Positions 8,421-16,318 of a stretch of 27,570 nucleotides of DNA are shown piece after piece. The DNA is taken from assembly GCF_050434145.1 (NCBI RefSeq), contig NZ_JBNPVX010000039.1, forward strand, positions 1-27,570, written 5' to 3'. The DNA is from JAISST01 sp050434145 (lineage in GTDB: Bacteria > Fusobacteriota > Fusobacteriia > Fusobacteriales > Fusobacteriaceae). The notes below the pieces were generated by a model. That model was not told where the DNA came from. It made no database searches and saw nothing but the letters and a program-made list of their open reading frames with translations. Both the position numbers and the translations under genes were made by a program. Each line of letters opens with the position of its first letter. Within the stretch, counting starts at the first letter, position 1.

Positions 8421-8447
8421 TATTGGTCTTTAAAGGAGTACATTATC

Positions 8448-9128
8448 ATGATTAAGATAGAAAATTTGAACAAATACTATATAAATGGTGAATTGCAGTT
8501 ACATGCACTAAAAAATATTACTTTCCACATAAAAAAAGGTGAAATGGTAGCTATAATGGGAAGTAGTGGTAGCGGAAAATCCACTCTAATGAACATCATT
8601 GGATGTCTTGATAGAGAATACCAAGGAACATATATATTAGATGGTATTAATGTATCTAAAATGGATGAAGATGCTCTTTGCAAAATAAGAAACAGCAAAA
8701 TAGGCTTTGTTTTTCAAGCTTTCAACCTGTTACCAAAATTAACTGCACAAGAAAATGTAGAACTTCCTCTAGTATATGCAAAAGTAGATAAAGCAGAAAG
8801 AGCCAAAAGAGCATTAAATATCTTGACAAGAGTTGGATTAGCTGATAGAGCTCTTCACAAACCAAATGAATTATCTGGTGGTCAAAAGCAAAGAGTTGCT
8901 ATCGCCCGTGCCCTAATTAATAATCCAGCTATTATTTTGGCAGATGAACCTACTGGTAACCTTGATAGTAAATCAAAAAATGAAATAATGGAACTTTTTA
9001 TGGAATTGAACAGAGAAGGTAGAACTGTTGCTATCGTAAGCCACGAACCTGAGACTCAAAATTATGTAAAGAGAATACTCACATTTAAGGATGGTTATAT
9101 CCTTAAAGATGAGGTGATTAAAAAATGA
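8448..9128 (+). CDS. MacB-type ABC transporter ATP-binding protein
   Basis: The product has 226 residues, the normal size of LolD/MacB-type stand-alone ATPases. Walker A is GSSGSGKS (38-45), the signature is LSGGQKQRVAIARAL, Walker B is IILADEPTGNLD and the switch histidine is in SHEPE. VFQAFNLLPKLTA is the typical Q-loop region of the family that drives mechanotransmission rather than substrate passage. It should energise the permease encoded next, with which it overlaps by 4 bp. AAAGGAG lies before the ATG. The start is separated from the adaptor gene by leader element copy 2. Confidence 0.93.
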   Translation: MIKIENLNKYYINGELQLHALKNITFHIKKGEMVAIMGSSGSGKSTLMNIIGCLDREYQGTYILDGINVSKMDEDALCKIRNSKIGFVFQAFNLLPKLTAQENVELPLVYAKVDKAERAKRALNILTRVGLADRALHKPNELSGGQKQRVAIARALINNPAIILADEPTGNLDSKSKNEIMELFMELNREGRTVAIVSHEPETQNYVKRILTFKDGYILKDEVIKK

Positions 9129-10348
9129 ATTTATTAGAAAGTTTTAAAAGTTCTATACAATCACTCTTTGGAAATAAAATAAGATCTATTCTTACAATGT
9201 TAGGTATTATTATTGGTATAACATCAGTTATTACCATGTCTGGCATAGGACAAGGGGCTCAGCAGAGTATTACTGGTAATCTTAAAGAAGGTGGATATGG
9301 TAAATTTACTGTTTCCATTGATAAAAATGATACTGAATTTAGACAAAAATACATGCTTAATAACAAAATATTACAAAAAATTAAAGATAGTGGAAATTTC
9401 AAAGCTGCTAGCCCTAGTATTAGTGCCCGTTTCTTTGTTAAAGTAAATGGACGTACTGAAATGATCTTTGCCAATGTTACCAATGAAGACTTTGAACAAA
9501 TTGATAAAGTAGAAATTATTTATGGAAGAAATATCCTTCCTTTTGAGTATGAAATGCGTGATAGGGTAGTTACTATTGATCACCTTACTGCAACAAGCCT
9601 CTTTGGAGATTCACAAAGTGCTGTAGGTCAAAATATTGAACTTGCTTCTGGTAGAAATGCTAGTTATATTTCATACAAAATTGTAGGTGTGTATAAAAAT
9701 CCATTAGAACAAATGATCAGTATTATGGGTGGGCGACGTATTCCAAGATATATTAGACTTCCCATCAATACATATGATAGAATGTTTGCCACAAAAGCTG
9801 GTGAATATAGTGATATAATTGTAGAAGCTCTTAATCCAGAAAATCTCGCAGGAGCTATGAGTGATGCAAGAGCCCTTCTCTATGAGATAACTGGAATTGA
9901 GGATTTATATGAAATAAGTACTGTTTCTAATGCGGCTCAATCTTTTGATGAAATTTTATCTATGTTAAATATCTTCGTTTCATTTGTTGCTGGAATATCC
10001 CTTCTTGTAGGTGGTATTGGAGTCATGAATATCATGCTTGTAAGTGTAATTGAAAGAACTAAAGAAGTAGGAATAAGAAAAGCCATAGGAGCTACCAATA
10101 GGGATATTATGATGCAATTTTTATTGGAAGCAATCATTTTGACTGGTCTTGGTGGGATAATTGGAATTATTTTAGGTATTTCCTTTGGTTTGTTAATAGG
10201 AGCATTTATAAAAATTCCACCTGTATTCAAACCAATTTATGTCCTAGGCTCTATGTTTGTATCTATGTTTATTGGTATAATATTTGGGGTAACTCCTGCT
10301 AAAAAAGCAGCCAATCTAAATACTGTAGAAGCTCTCAGAAGTGAATAA
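9125..10348 (+). CDS. MacB-type ABC transporter permease
   Basis: The product has 407 residues with the MacB/FtsX arrangement. One transmembrane helix lies near the N-terminus (ILTMLGIIIGITSVITMSGIG), then a large periplasmic domain (about 45-280), then three helices near the C-terminus, starting at MLNIFVSFVAGISLLVGGIGVMNIML. VSVIERTKEVGIRKAIGAT is the hallmark cytoplasmic coupling loop of this family. With the separate ATPase, the adaptor and the TolC-like channel it would form a tripartite pump exporting peptides, macrolide-like drugs or lipoproteins; the substrate cannot be read from the sequence. Confidence 0.92.
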   Translation: MNLLESFKSSIQSLFGNKIRSILTMLGIIIGITSVITMSGIGQGAQQSITGNLKEGGYGKFTVSIDKNDTEFRQKYMLNNKILQKIKDSGNFKAASPSISARFFVKVNGRTEMIFANVTNEDFEQIDKVEIIYGRNILPFEYEMRDRVVTIDHLTATSLFGDSQSAVGQNIELASGRNASYISYKIVGVYKNPLEQMISIMGGRRIPRYIRLPINTYDRMFATKAGEYSDIIVEALNPENLAGAMSDARALLYEITGIEDLYEISTVSNAAQSFDEILSMLNIFVSFVAGISLLVGGIGVMNIMLVSVIERTKEVGIRKAIGATNRDIMMQFLLEAIILTGLGGIIGIILGISFGLLIGAFIKIPPVFKPIYVLGSMFVSMFIGIIFGVTPAKKAANLNTVEALRSE

Positions 10349-10373
10349 AAAAAATTATATAGGAGATTAATCT

Positions 10374-10778
10374 ATGAAATCAATCAATTTATTCTTGAGT
10401 AATGCCTGCAAATACGGAGTAAATTACAACAAATTATTAGATTGCATAAATGAAAATGAAACTCTTATTTGGAATAATTCGAGTAACCCTAAAGAATTTG
10501 AAAATATCATTAATGTAAAACAGATACAGAATATTTTAAAGAATCAAATTAATAAGAGTGATATTGTTATTTTTGCTATCCAAATGTATTTTAAACATAA
10601 AGATATTCTTACTTTTCAATACGATTATGCTAAATCTATAAATAAACCAATTCTAGTAATAGAACCTTGGCTAGTAGATAATGATATCCCAACTCACTTT
10701 ACCAAAGATAATTTCCCTATTGTACCATGTGATAGCAAAAAAATTCTTATCGAAATTCAAAAAATATTAAAACAATAA
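10374..10778 (+). CDS. small TIR-like (MTH538/DUF1863-type) protein
   Basis: The product has 134 residues and is cytosolic, without signal or membrane segment. It reads as a small Rossmann-like alpha/beta domain: INLFLSNACKYGVNY as first strand and loop, IQNILKNQINKSDIVIFAI as a helix and strand, then DYAKSINKPILVIEPW as the helix and strand typical of TIR-like domains ('Ei..A...gkpii.i'). The assignment is by pattern and is tentative; a nucleoside deoxyribosyltransferase-like fold is an alternative. It starts 25 bp after the permease gene with AGGAGA as ribosome binding site, so it is probably the last gene of the efflux operon. Confidence 0.5.
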   Translation: MKSINLFLSNACKYGVNYNKLLDCINENETLIWNNSSNPKEFENIINVKQIQNILKNQINKSDIVIFAIQMYFKHKDILTFQYDYAKSINKPILVIEPWLVDNDIPTHFTKDNFPIVPCDSKKILIEIQKILKQ

Positions 10779-10806
10779 TATAAAATATTTTTAAATTTTA
10801 ATAAAT

Positions 10807-10848
10807 AAGGCTAGTTAAAACATAGATTTAAGCTAGTTTTATTTTTTT
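10807..10848 (+). terminator. terminator of the efflux operon
   Basis: AAGGCTAGTTAAA pairs with TTTAAGCTAGTTTT (one bulged base, two G-U pairs), followed by ATTTTTTT. It lies 29 nt after the TIR-like gene stop. Confidence 0.75.
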
Positions 10849-10872
10849 ATTATGTTTTTATAAATTTTGAGG

Positions 10873-10878
10873 TATAAT
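10873..10878 (+). promoter_or_regulatory. -10 box upstream of the NAD(P)HX repair operon
   Basis: A perfect TATAAT reads after TTTTGAGG. No clear -35 box is seen. Transcription from about 10885 would carry leader element copy 3 in full. Confidence 0.45.
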
Positions 10879-10937
10879 AACTATTAATGAAACTTTAAAA
10901 TTTATATATTTTTAGTATTTTGGATATATTAAATTTT

Positions 10938-11119
10938 GTACTGTTGCAAAATATAGATTTCTTTTCATTATATCTTGCAAATATTTACTGATATTATCAA
11001 ATCTTTTAGTGTTTGGATGAGTTCCCAAAAGCACTGCTAGCTTTATTCTCCCCTGACAACAACTGAACAAAGTGTAGCTGCCAGAAAAGAAGAATTAAGA
11101 AAACAATTGCAACAGCTTA
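10938..11119 (+). repeat. dispersed leader element, copy 3, with flanking direct repeat
   Basis: The copy with the best ends: CTGTTGCAA (10941-10949) and TTGCAACAG (11107-11115) are perfect inverted repeats. It is flanked by the 12-bp direct repeat ATATTAAATTTT at 10926-10937 and 11120-11131, as expected of a target duplication, though the sequence is AT-only. Modules present: GATATTATCAAATCTTTTAG, TTTGG..CCCAAAAGC hairpin, ACAACAACTGAACAAAGTG, AAAAGAAGAATTAAG. It lacks the CTTGAATTTACAAG module. The element ends 33 nt before the TTG start of the next gene. Confidence 0.8.
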
Positions 11120-11147
11120 ATATTAAATTTTTAGTTGGAGGATATCA

Positions 11148-12689
11148 TTGAAAATTTTAACATCCAAAGAAGTATATAAAAGTCAAAAGGAAGCTATTGA
11201 AAATTTTGGCATACCTAGTCTAACATTACTTGGAAGCGCTGCACTAGCAGCTACAGATATTATTATCAGCAGAATTAAAGATTACAACAGAAGAAACATT
11301 CTTATCTTTGCTGGTAAAGGTGATAATGGTGGTAATGGATTTGCCATTGGCAGAATGTTATACTCAAAAGGATACAATGTTATAGTTATTTTCCTTGAAG
11401 AGAAGAGTAAAATTTCTAATGATGCTTTAATTAACATGAAAAGAGCAAATAATCTTGATATTGTTGAATCTCCATCATTAGTAAAAATAAAAAAGTATGT
11501 CATGGACAGTGATATTGTGGTAGATGCATTATTTGATTATGAATGCTCAGAAAAAATAGAGAAACCCTATGATACTATTATTGAATATATAAATAATTTT
11601 TCCAAACATACTATCAGTATCGAAATTCCATCTGGCCTTAATAAAGACACTGGAGCTATTGCAAACATTGCTGTCAAAGCTGATGAAACAATCGTTTTTG
11701 AATGCCCTAAGCTAGGCTTGCTCATCAGAAAAGGCCCAGAATATGCTGGACACATGACTGTTACTGATATTAATTTTCCAAAAGAAATAGTTAATAATCT
11801 AAAAACAAAATATTATTATATCAACAAAAAAGAAGCTTATGAAATGTTACCAAAACAAAATATCCGAAGCACTAAAGATAATTTTGAGTATCTAGCTGTT
11901 ATTGGTGGGCAAAGTTCCATGGTCGGTGCCCTATACCTAACATCTAAAAGTGCTTACAGAGTAGGAGCTGGTGTTGTTAGTAGTTATTTAGCTTCTTCTG
12001 AAATCTCTACTCTACAGACTCTAATTCCAGAAGCTATAATTCAATCATACAACCAAGAAAACCTATCAACTATTATTGAAAATGTTACACAATATAATGG
12101 AATTGTAATAGGACCTGGAATGGGAATTTCAGAAATTAACAAATTTTTTTTGAAAGAAATATTACTCAAAGCTAACAATAATATTGTCATTGATGCAGAC
12201 GGAATAAGTAATTTAATTGAAATTAAAGAATTCTTACACAGTGCTCAAAAGATTCCTGTAATCACACCACATCTTGGAGAAATGTCGAGATTAACTGGAG
12301 TCTCTATTAAAAAAATCCTGGAACAACCATTGGAAACTGCATCTAGTTTTGCTAGAGAACATAATACTATTGTACTTCTTAAAGATTCACGAACAATCAT
12401 TGCACACCCCAATGGACAAATATATATAAATACTACTGGCTCTTTATCTCTTGCCAAAGGTGGAAGTGGAGATGTCTTAAGTGGGATAATAGGTGGACTC
12501 ATTGCACAAGGGTTAGACAGTTTTCAATCTTGTATTTTAGGGGCATATATTCATGGACTCGCAGAAGAACTCGCTGCCAAAGAGCTCACAAATTACTCAT
12601 TGTTAGCTAGTGATATTGTTAATAACATTCCAAAGGCTATTAAGGATATATTAAAACTTCAAAAATATTCATTTTTATCTAATATTTAG
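11148..12689 (+). CDS. nnr: bifunctional NAD(P)HX epimerase/dehydratase
   Basis: This enzyme repairs hydrated NADH and NADPH. The product has 513 residues with the two usual domains in order. The N-terminal YjeF_N epimerase (about 1-215) shows GKGDNGGNGFAIGR, VDALFDYE and IPSGLNKDTG. The C-terminal ribokinase-like ADP/ATP-dependent dehydratase (about 225-505) shows VIGGQSSMVGA, VIGPGMG, VIDADGIS, ITPHLGEMSRL and AKGGSGDVLSGIIGGLIAQG. The start is a TTG with GGAGG 6 nt upstream; no ATG fits. Two epimerase positions are unusual: the family's GxGNNGGDG reads GKGDNGGNG, and the usual D before IPSG is E. It heads an operon with the ZIP and macro-domain genes. Confidence 0.92.
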   Translation: MKILTSKEVYKSQKEAIENFGIPSLTLLGSAALAATDIIISRIKDYNRRNILIFAGKGDNGGNGFAIGRMLYSKGYNVIVIFLEEKSKISNDALINMKRANNLDIVESPSLVKIKKYVMDSDIVVDALFDYECSEKIEKPYDTIIEYINNFSKHTISIEIPSGLNKDTGAIANIAVKADETIVFECPKLGLLIRKGPEYAGHMTVTDINFPKEIVNNLKTKYYYINKKEAYEMLPKQNIRSTKDNFEYLAVIGGQSSMVGALYLTSKSAYRVGAGVVSSYLASSEISTLQTLIPEAIIQSYNQENLSTIIENVTQYNGIVIGPGMGISEINKFFLKEILLKANNNIVIDADGISNLIEIKEFLHSAQKIPVITPHLGEMSRLTGVSIKKILEQPLETASSFAREHNTIVLLKDSRTIIAHPNGQIYINTTGSLSLAKGGSGDVLSGIIGGLIAQGLDSFQSCILGAYIHGLAEELAAKELTNYSLLASDIVNNIPKAIKDILKLQKYSFLSNI

Positions 12690-12720
12690 TATCACACAAA
12701 GAAAGGAAGTGATTTTTCAT

Positions 12721-13503
12721 ATGATGCAAAATATTTTAATTGGCATTTTGATTCCGTTTTTAGGCACCACACTGGGTTCTATGATGGTATTTTTCTTAAA
12801 AAAAGAAATGCCAGCCTTTGTAACCAAATTTCTTTTGGGCTTTTCTTCTGGAGTAATGATTGCTGCCTCTGTGTGGTCATTGCTAATTCCATCTATTGAT
12901 TTAGCTGAAACATCTGGAAAAATCCCTTGGCTACCTGCTGCAATAGGTTTTTTGCTGGGAATTGGTTTTTTATTAGCACTAGATACAATTATTCCACACA
13001 TACATCTTAATAGTCAAGAATCTGAAGGTCTAAAAACAAAATTTTCACGTTCTGTGAAATTAATGCTAGCTGTTACACTACACAATATTCCAGAGGGGCT
13101 AGCAGTAGGGGTAATTTTTGCTGGAATTGTAACAGGTAGTAATGCAATCTCAATCTCCTCAGCTCTCGCTCTATCTATAGGTATAGCAATACAAAATTTT
13201 CCTGAAGGAGCTATTATTTCTATGCCTTTACAAAATGAAGGATTCAGTAAAAGAAAAGCTTTCATATATGGTTCTTTATCTGGAATTGTCGAACCTCTTG
13301 CTGCATTGTTTGCTATTTTTATGAGTAATCTTATTGTACCATTATTACCATATTTCCTCTCTTTTGCAGCTGGGGCAATGATATATGTCGTTGTAGAAGA
13401 ATTAATTCCTGAGTCACAGAATGGAATACATTCTAATGTTGGTACCATTGGTGTCGCATTTGGATTTGTTCTAATGATGATACTAGATGTAGCATTAGGA
13501 TAA
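12721..13503 (+). CDS. ZIP-family divalent metal transporter
   Basis: The product has 260 residues from ATG 12721; a GTG at 12709 overlaps the AAAGGAAG ribosome binding site and is not used here. About eight hydrophobic helices are visible. The two metal-binding helices carry HNIPEG (121-126) and QNFPEG (158-163), matching the paired HNxPEG motifs of ZIP transporters of the ZupT/GufA type, which import zinc and other divalent ions across the inner membrane. The histidine of the second motif is Gln, as in many bacterial members. It follows nnr by 31 bp without a terminator, so the genes are probably cotranscribed. Confidence 0.9.
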   Translation: MMQNILIGILIPFLGTTLGSMMVFFLKKEMPAFVTKFLLGFSSGVMIAASVWSLLIPSIDLAETSGKIPWLPAAIGFLLGIGFLLALDTIIPHIHLNSQESEGLKTKFSRSVKLMLAVTLHNIPEGLAVGVIFAGIVTGSNAISISSALALSIGIAIQNFPEGAIISMPLQNEGFSKRKAFIYGSLSGIVEPLAALFAIFMSNLIVPLLPYFLSFAAGAMIYVVVEELIPESQNGIHSNVGTIGVAFGFVLMMILDVALG

Positions 13504-13532
13504 TATAAATTAAAATAAATGGAGTATTTATT

Positions 13533-14042
13533 ATGAGTTTAAAAATATTGCAAGGAGATATTACAAAAATATCAGTAGATATCATTGTTAATGCTGCCAA
13601 CTCTTCTCTTTTAGGTGGAGGTGGAGTTGATGGAGCTATTCATAGGGCTGGCGGACCTAATATATTAGAAGAATGTAGAGCAATCCGTTCAAAACAAGGT
13701 GGATGTCCTATAGGAGAAGCTGTAATTACCACCGCAGGCAATCTAGATGCCCGATATGTTATTCATACTGTAGGCCCAGTCTGGAATGGAGGCACTAAAA
13801 ATGAAAAAGAACTTTTGACTAATTGTTATAGGAATTCTCTACAGCTTGCAGTGGATAACAATTGTAAATCTATAGCCTTTCCACTTATATCTTCTGGAGT
13901 CTATAGATATCCAAAAGAAGAGGCATTGAAAGTCGCAACAAATACAATTAATGACTTTATAAGTAAAAAGCCAATGGAAGTTCTTTTAGTTTTGTTTGAC
14001 AAAGAAACATATGAATTGGGATTAAAAATAATTAATAACTAA
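13533..14042 (+). CDS. macro-domain protein, O-acetyl-ADP-ribose deacetylase type
   Basis: The product has 169 residues, a complete single macro domain of the MacroD/YmdB class. GDITKISVDIIVNAANSSLL (adenine and distal-ribose site), GGGGVDGAIHRAGG (catalytic loop), RYVIHTVGPVW and SSGVYRYPKEEAL (phosphate-binding loop) are all intact. These enzymes remove acyl or ADP-ribose modifications using ADP-ribose as the recognition group. It is 29 bp behind the ZIP gene. Together with the NAD(P)HX repair enzyme upstream it gives the operon a nicotinamide-nucleotide maintenance theme (inference). Confidence 0.93.
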   Translation: MSLKILQGDITKISVDIIVNAANSSLLGGGGVDGAIHRAGGPNILEECRAIRSKQGGCPIGEAVITTAGNLDARYVIHTVGPVWNGGTKNEKELLTNCYRNSLQLAVDNNCKSIAFPLISSGVYRYPKEEALKVATNTINDFISKKPMEVLLVLFDKETYELGLKIINN

Positions 14043-14056
14043 TAATTCCAAATTTA

Positions 14057-14109
14057 AATACCATATGAAAATCCTTATTTTATTAGGATTTTATTCAATG
14101 GTATTTTTT
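14057..14109 (+). terminator. terminator of the nnr operon
   Basis: A two-part stem: outer AATACCAT with ATGGTATT and inner AAAATCCT with AGGATTTT, followed by a T-run. It lies 14 nt after the macro-domain stop. The 190 nt after it hold TTAACCAAAGA and GTGGTATAAG, a promoter-like pair resembling that before the 77-residue gene, and otherwise nothing I recognise. Confidence 0.85.
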
Positions 14110-14299
14110 ATTTTCATTTTTTTAACCAAAGACCAGATTATTGGACAAGGTTTGTGGTATAAGTTTATTAAAGATATTTTAGAATTTTATACATTACTAA
14201 TTTATCATTTTTTAAATTTTATTTCATTATGAAAATATAAAGATTAACTTAAACTTATTTTTCAAACTAAAATTTATTATTAATGCAAAAGGGGATAAA

Positions 14300-14569
14300 A
14301 TGAATTTTGGGAAAAAATAAAAAAATATTTGGTGTAGATTATTATGAAGACACTAAAGCAAGTCTTACAAATTCAATAGATAATTTTCAGTCTGATATAG
14401 CAAATCCATCTATTGAACCAAAAGAAGATTTCAAAATTTCATATGTGGTGCTGCTAAAGTCATAGATTATAAATTAATTCCATTAAATCATGAAATTTGT
14501 CTTATTGTTTCAAATGATGTAAAAGTTATTAATGGAATAGATGATAAAAAAATTAAAGAGATTGATTAA
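14300..14569 (+). pseudogene. frameshifted gene of unknown function
   Basis: An AAAAGGGGA ribosome binding site precedes ATG 14300, which reads MNFGKK and stops. The frame starting at TTG 14307 stays open to 14465 (LGKNKKIFGVDYYEDTKASL and on). After about 14440 the sense-like reading moves to another frame (CGAAKVIDYKLIPLNHEICL) and ends at TAA 14567-14569. The second part has no start codon of its own. This is best explained as one gene of about 85-90 codons broken by one or two small indels. I do not recognise the product. Confidence 0.55.
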
Positions 14570-14584
14570 TATTAAGTACATTAA

Positions 14585-14740
14585 TTAGAAATAAGATATG
14601 GAAGAATTGCATTGAGAACCAAAATGAACAGGATACTAAATAATATCACAGAATGTTTCCAAATAAATGATGGACTTATTTTTGAAGACATAAACAATAT
14701 CAATATAGATGAAGATTATTTAAGAATATTTTTATTCTGA
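14585..14740 (+). pseudogene. short ORF remnant before the unknown gene
   Basis: An open stretch of 51 codons (LEIRYGRIALRTKMNRILNN and on) ends at TGA 14738-14740, 24 bp before the next gene. It is in the same frame as the second half of the preceding pseudogene, separated from it by three TAA codons. The only ATG inside (14624) gives 38 residues and has no clear ribosome binding site. It may be the tail of a decayed gene or a very small gene. Not recognised. Confidence 0.35.
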
Positions 14741-14764
14741 TAGAATAAAAAGGGGGGATTTGGA

Positions 14765-15562
14765 ATGTATGATAGTAATTCGTTTGGTAAATTTTTCGTT
14801 TTATCACTTCTCCAAGATAAAAATAGCAATGAATATTTTTTTAATCAAGATCCATATAATAGTGAAATATCATTTGTCCATGATCTTGATGTAATTACTA
14901 ATTACTGTATTAAAAATAAACTCAAAGTTGTATTCATAATTGTTGACAATACTTTTAATATTACAGATTTTTCAAAAATAGATGAACTAATTGCTCAGGA
15001 ACTTGAAACTTATATCTTTTTTATTTTAATAGGTGAGAATCCATCTTTAGAAGATTATTTTTGTGGAAATATTCCGATTATAAAAATCTCTACTATAGCT
15101 CTCTCCTACTTAGCAGCAAATGGGATCTATAGTTTATACATGAAATCTGAATTAATTTCTCTTGACCTTTCAGATATTTGTTCTGTGATAAATAATGAAG
15201 GTTTCACATATTTTGGTTACCATAAATTATATATGGAAAATGATAATTTCTATATTGATAAAGAAGATATTAATATACCTACAGCATTTGATTGGAAAAA
15301 ATCTCATAAAATATTATTAAATTTTTGTGCCAATGAAAATATGGAATTATATGACATGCAAACTATAGCAGATTATTTTCAAAATTTTACAAACAAAAAA
15401 ACAAAAGAAATATTATTTGGAAATTCTAAGGATGAAAATAAAAAAGATGGTGATGTAGAAATATTTATCTATTATTCTGAAATAAATAATACTTTTACAA
15501 ATTCAGAATATGGCAATTATCCTGAAGAAATAGATATTATGATGAGTCATAAAAAATTTTAG
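14765..15562 (+). CDS. hypothetical protein, possibly a degenerate FtsZ/tubulin-like protein
   Basis: The product has 265 residues, with the ribosome binding site AGGGGGGA 6 nt before ATG. No signal peptide is visible; it is acidic and rich in Asn and Asp. The stretch KVVFIIVDNTFNITDFSKID followed by IAQELETYIFFILIG has the strand-helix-strand spacing around the FtsZ glycine loop. ELISLDLSDICSVINNEGFT resembles the FtsZ T7 region ('inlDfaDv..vm...G'). The GGGTGTG nucleotide motif itself is absent. If related to FtsZ it is unlikely to bind GTP in the usual way. This is inference from motif spacing; no family is firmly recognised. It sits in a decayed region as the only intact gene. Confidence 0.5.
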   Translation: MYDSNSFGKFFVLSLLQDKNSNEYFFNQDPYNSEISFVHDLDVITNYCIKNKLKVVFIIVDNTFNITDFSKIDELIAQELETYIFFILIGENPSLEDYFCGNIPIIKISTIALSYLAANGIYSLYMKSELISLDLSDICSVINNEGFTYFGYHKLYMENDNFYIDKEDINIPTAFDWKKSHKILLNFCANENMELYDMQTIADYFQNFTNKKTKEILFGNSKDENKKDGDVEIFIYYSEINNTFTNSEYGNYPEEIDIMMSHKKF

Positions 15563-15590
15563 AAGCAGTAAAAATATTAGAAATGCCAAG

Positions 15591-15794
15591 GATGTCAATT
15601 TTTTCTTTATTATTTTTACAAGAATTTGATGATATTACAAATCTTTTAGGCCTTGGGATGAAGTCTCAAAAAGCGTCGCAAGTACTGATTACCAAAACAA
15701 CAGCTGAGCAAAGTGAAGATGGATGAAAAGAAAATTAAAGAATTGATAAAAGCTTGAATTTACAAAGCAATGAATAGTCTAGCAACAACCTAAA
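15591..15794 (+). repeat. dispersed leader element, copy 4
   Basis: The longest copy, containing all internal modules in order: TTCTTTATTATTTTTACA, GATATTACAAATCTTTTAG, TTGGGATGAAGTCTCAAA hairpin, ACAACAGCTGAGCAAAGTG, AAAAGAAAATTAAAG, AAAGCTTGAATTTACAAA, and TAGCAACAACCTAA at the end. The 5' end (GGATGTCAA) is a poor match to the inverted end. It ends 31 nt before the start of a gene that is itself broken by stop codons. Confidence 0.75.
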
Positions 15795-15818
15795 CATAAA
15801 TTTATTCAGGAGGCAAAG

Positions 15819-16244
15819 ATGTCAGGACCAACGACAATGTTAAATATTATAAAAGAATATGAAGAGTATTTTGAGTTTTATGAAAAAATGGGAACAAAAA
15901 ACTTGAAGAATAAATTTTGGATTTTATATGATGTTTAAAAGAAATTATTTCATTCCAATGATGTTACACTAACATTTGACCAAGATATTTCAATAAATAT
16001 GACTTTGGAATTTAAAACATATTTTCCAGAAAAAGTTATTATTACCTATGGAGAAGAAACCTTGTTTTTAAGCTCTATCAAGGAAACATTTAGACTGTTA
16101 ATCAATCTAGTATTTCTTCACAAAGATAAAGAAATGGCTATTTTATGAAATGATAAAACTAATAATTATACAACACTTCAGAAAACATTAATTGAAAATC
16201 AGATATTCATTGAAAAAATTTATTATTTTGGTTATAATAATTAA
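15819..16244 (+). pseudogene. unknown gene interrupted by two in-frame stop codons
   Basis: AGGAGG (15808-15813) precedes ATG 15819. One frame of 141 codons runs to TAA 16242-16244 but is cut by TAA at 15936-15938 and TGA at 16146-16148. Between the stops it reads as ordinary protein: MSGPTTMLNIIKEYEEYFEF, then KKLFHSNDVTLTFDQDIS, then NDKTNNYTTLQKTLIENQIF. Both interruptions are point nonsense changes without frameshift, so the loss is recent, or the stops are read through. I do not recognise the family. Confidence 0.7.
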
Positions 16245-16318
16245 GTATAGAATTATAAACAATAACTTCATCAAAATTTCTTGTAATAGCACAAAATAAA
16301 AGTTTATGAATTTTTCAT

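Noticed and set aside
13014..13448. 144-codon minus-strand ORF
   Set aside because: It is antisense to the ZIP transporter with no ribosome binding site or recognisable protein motifs.
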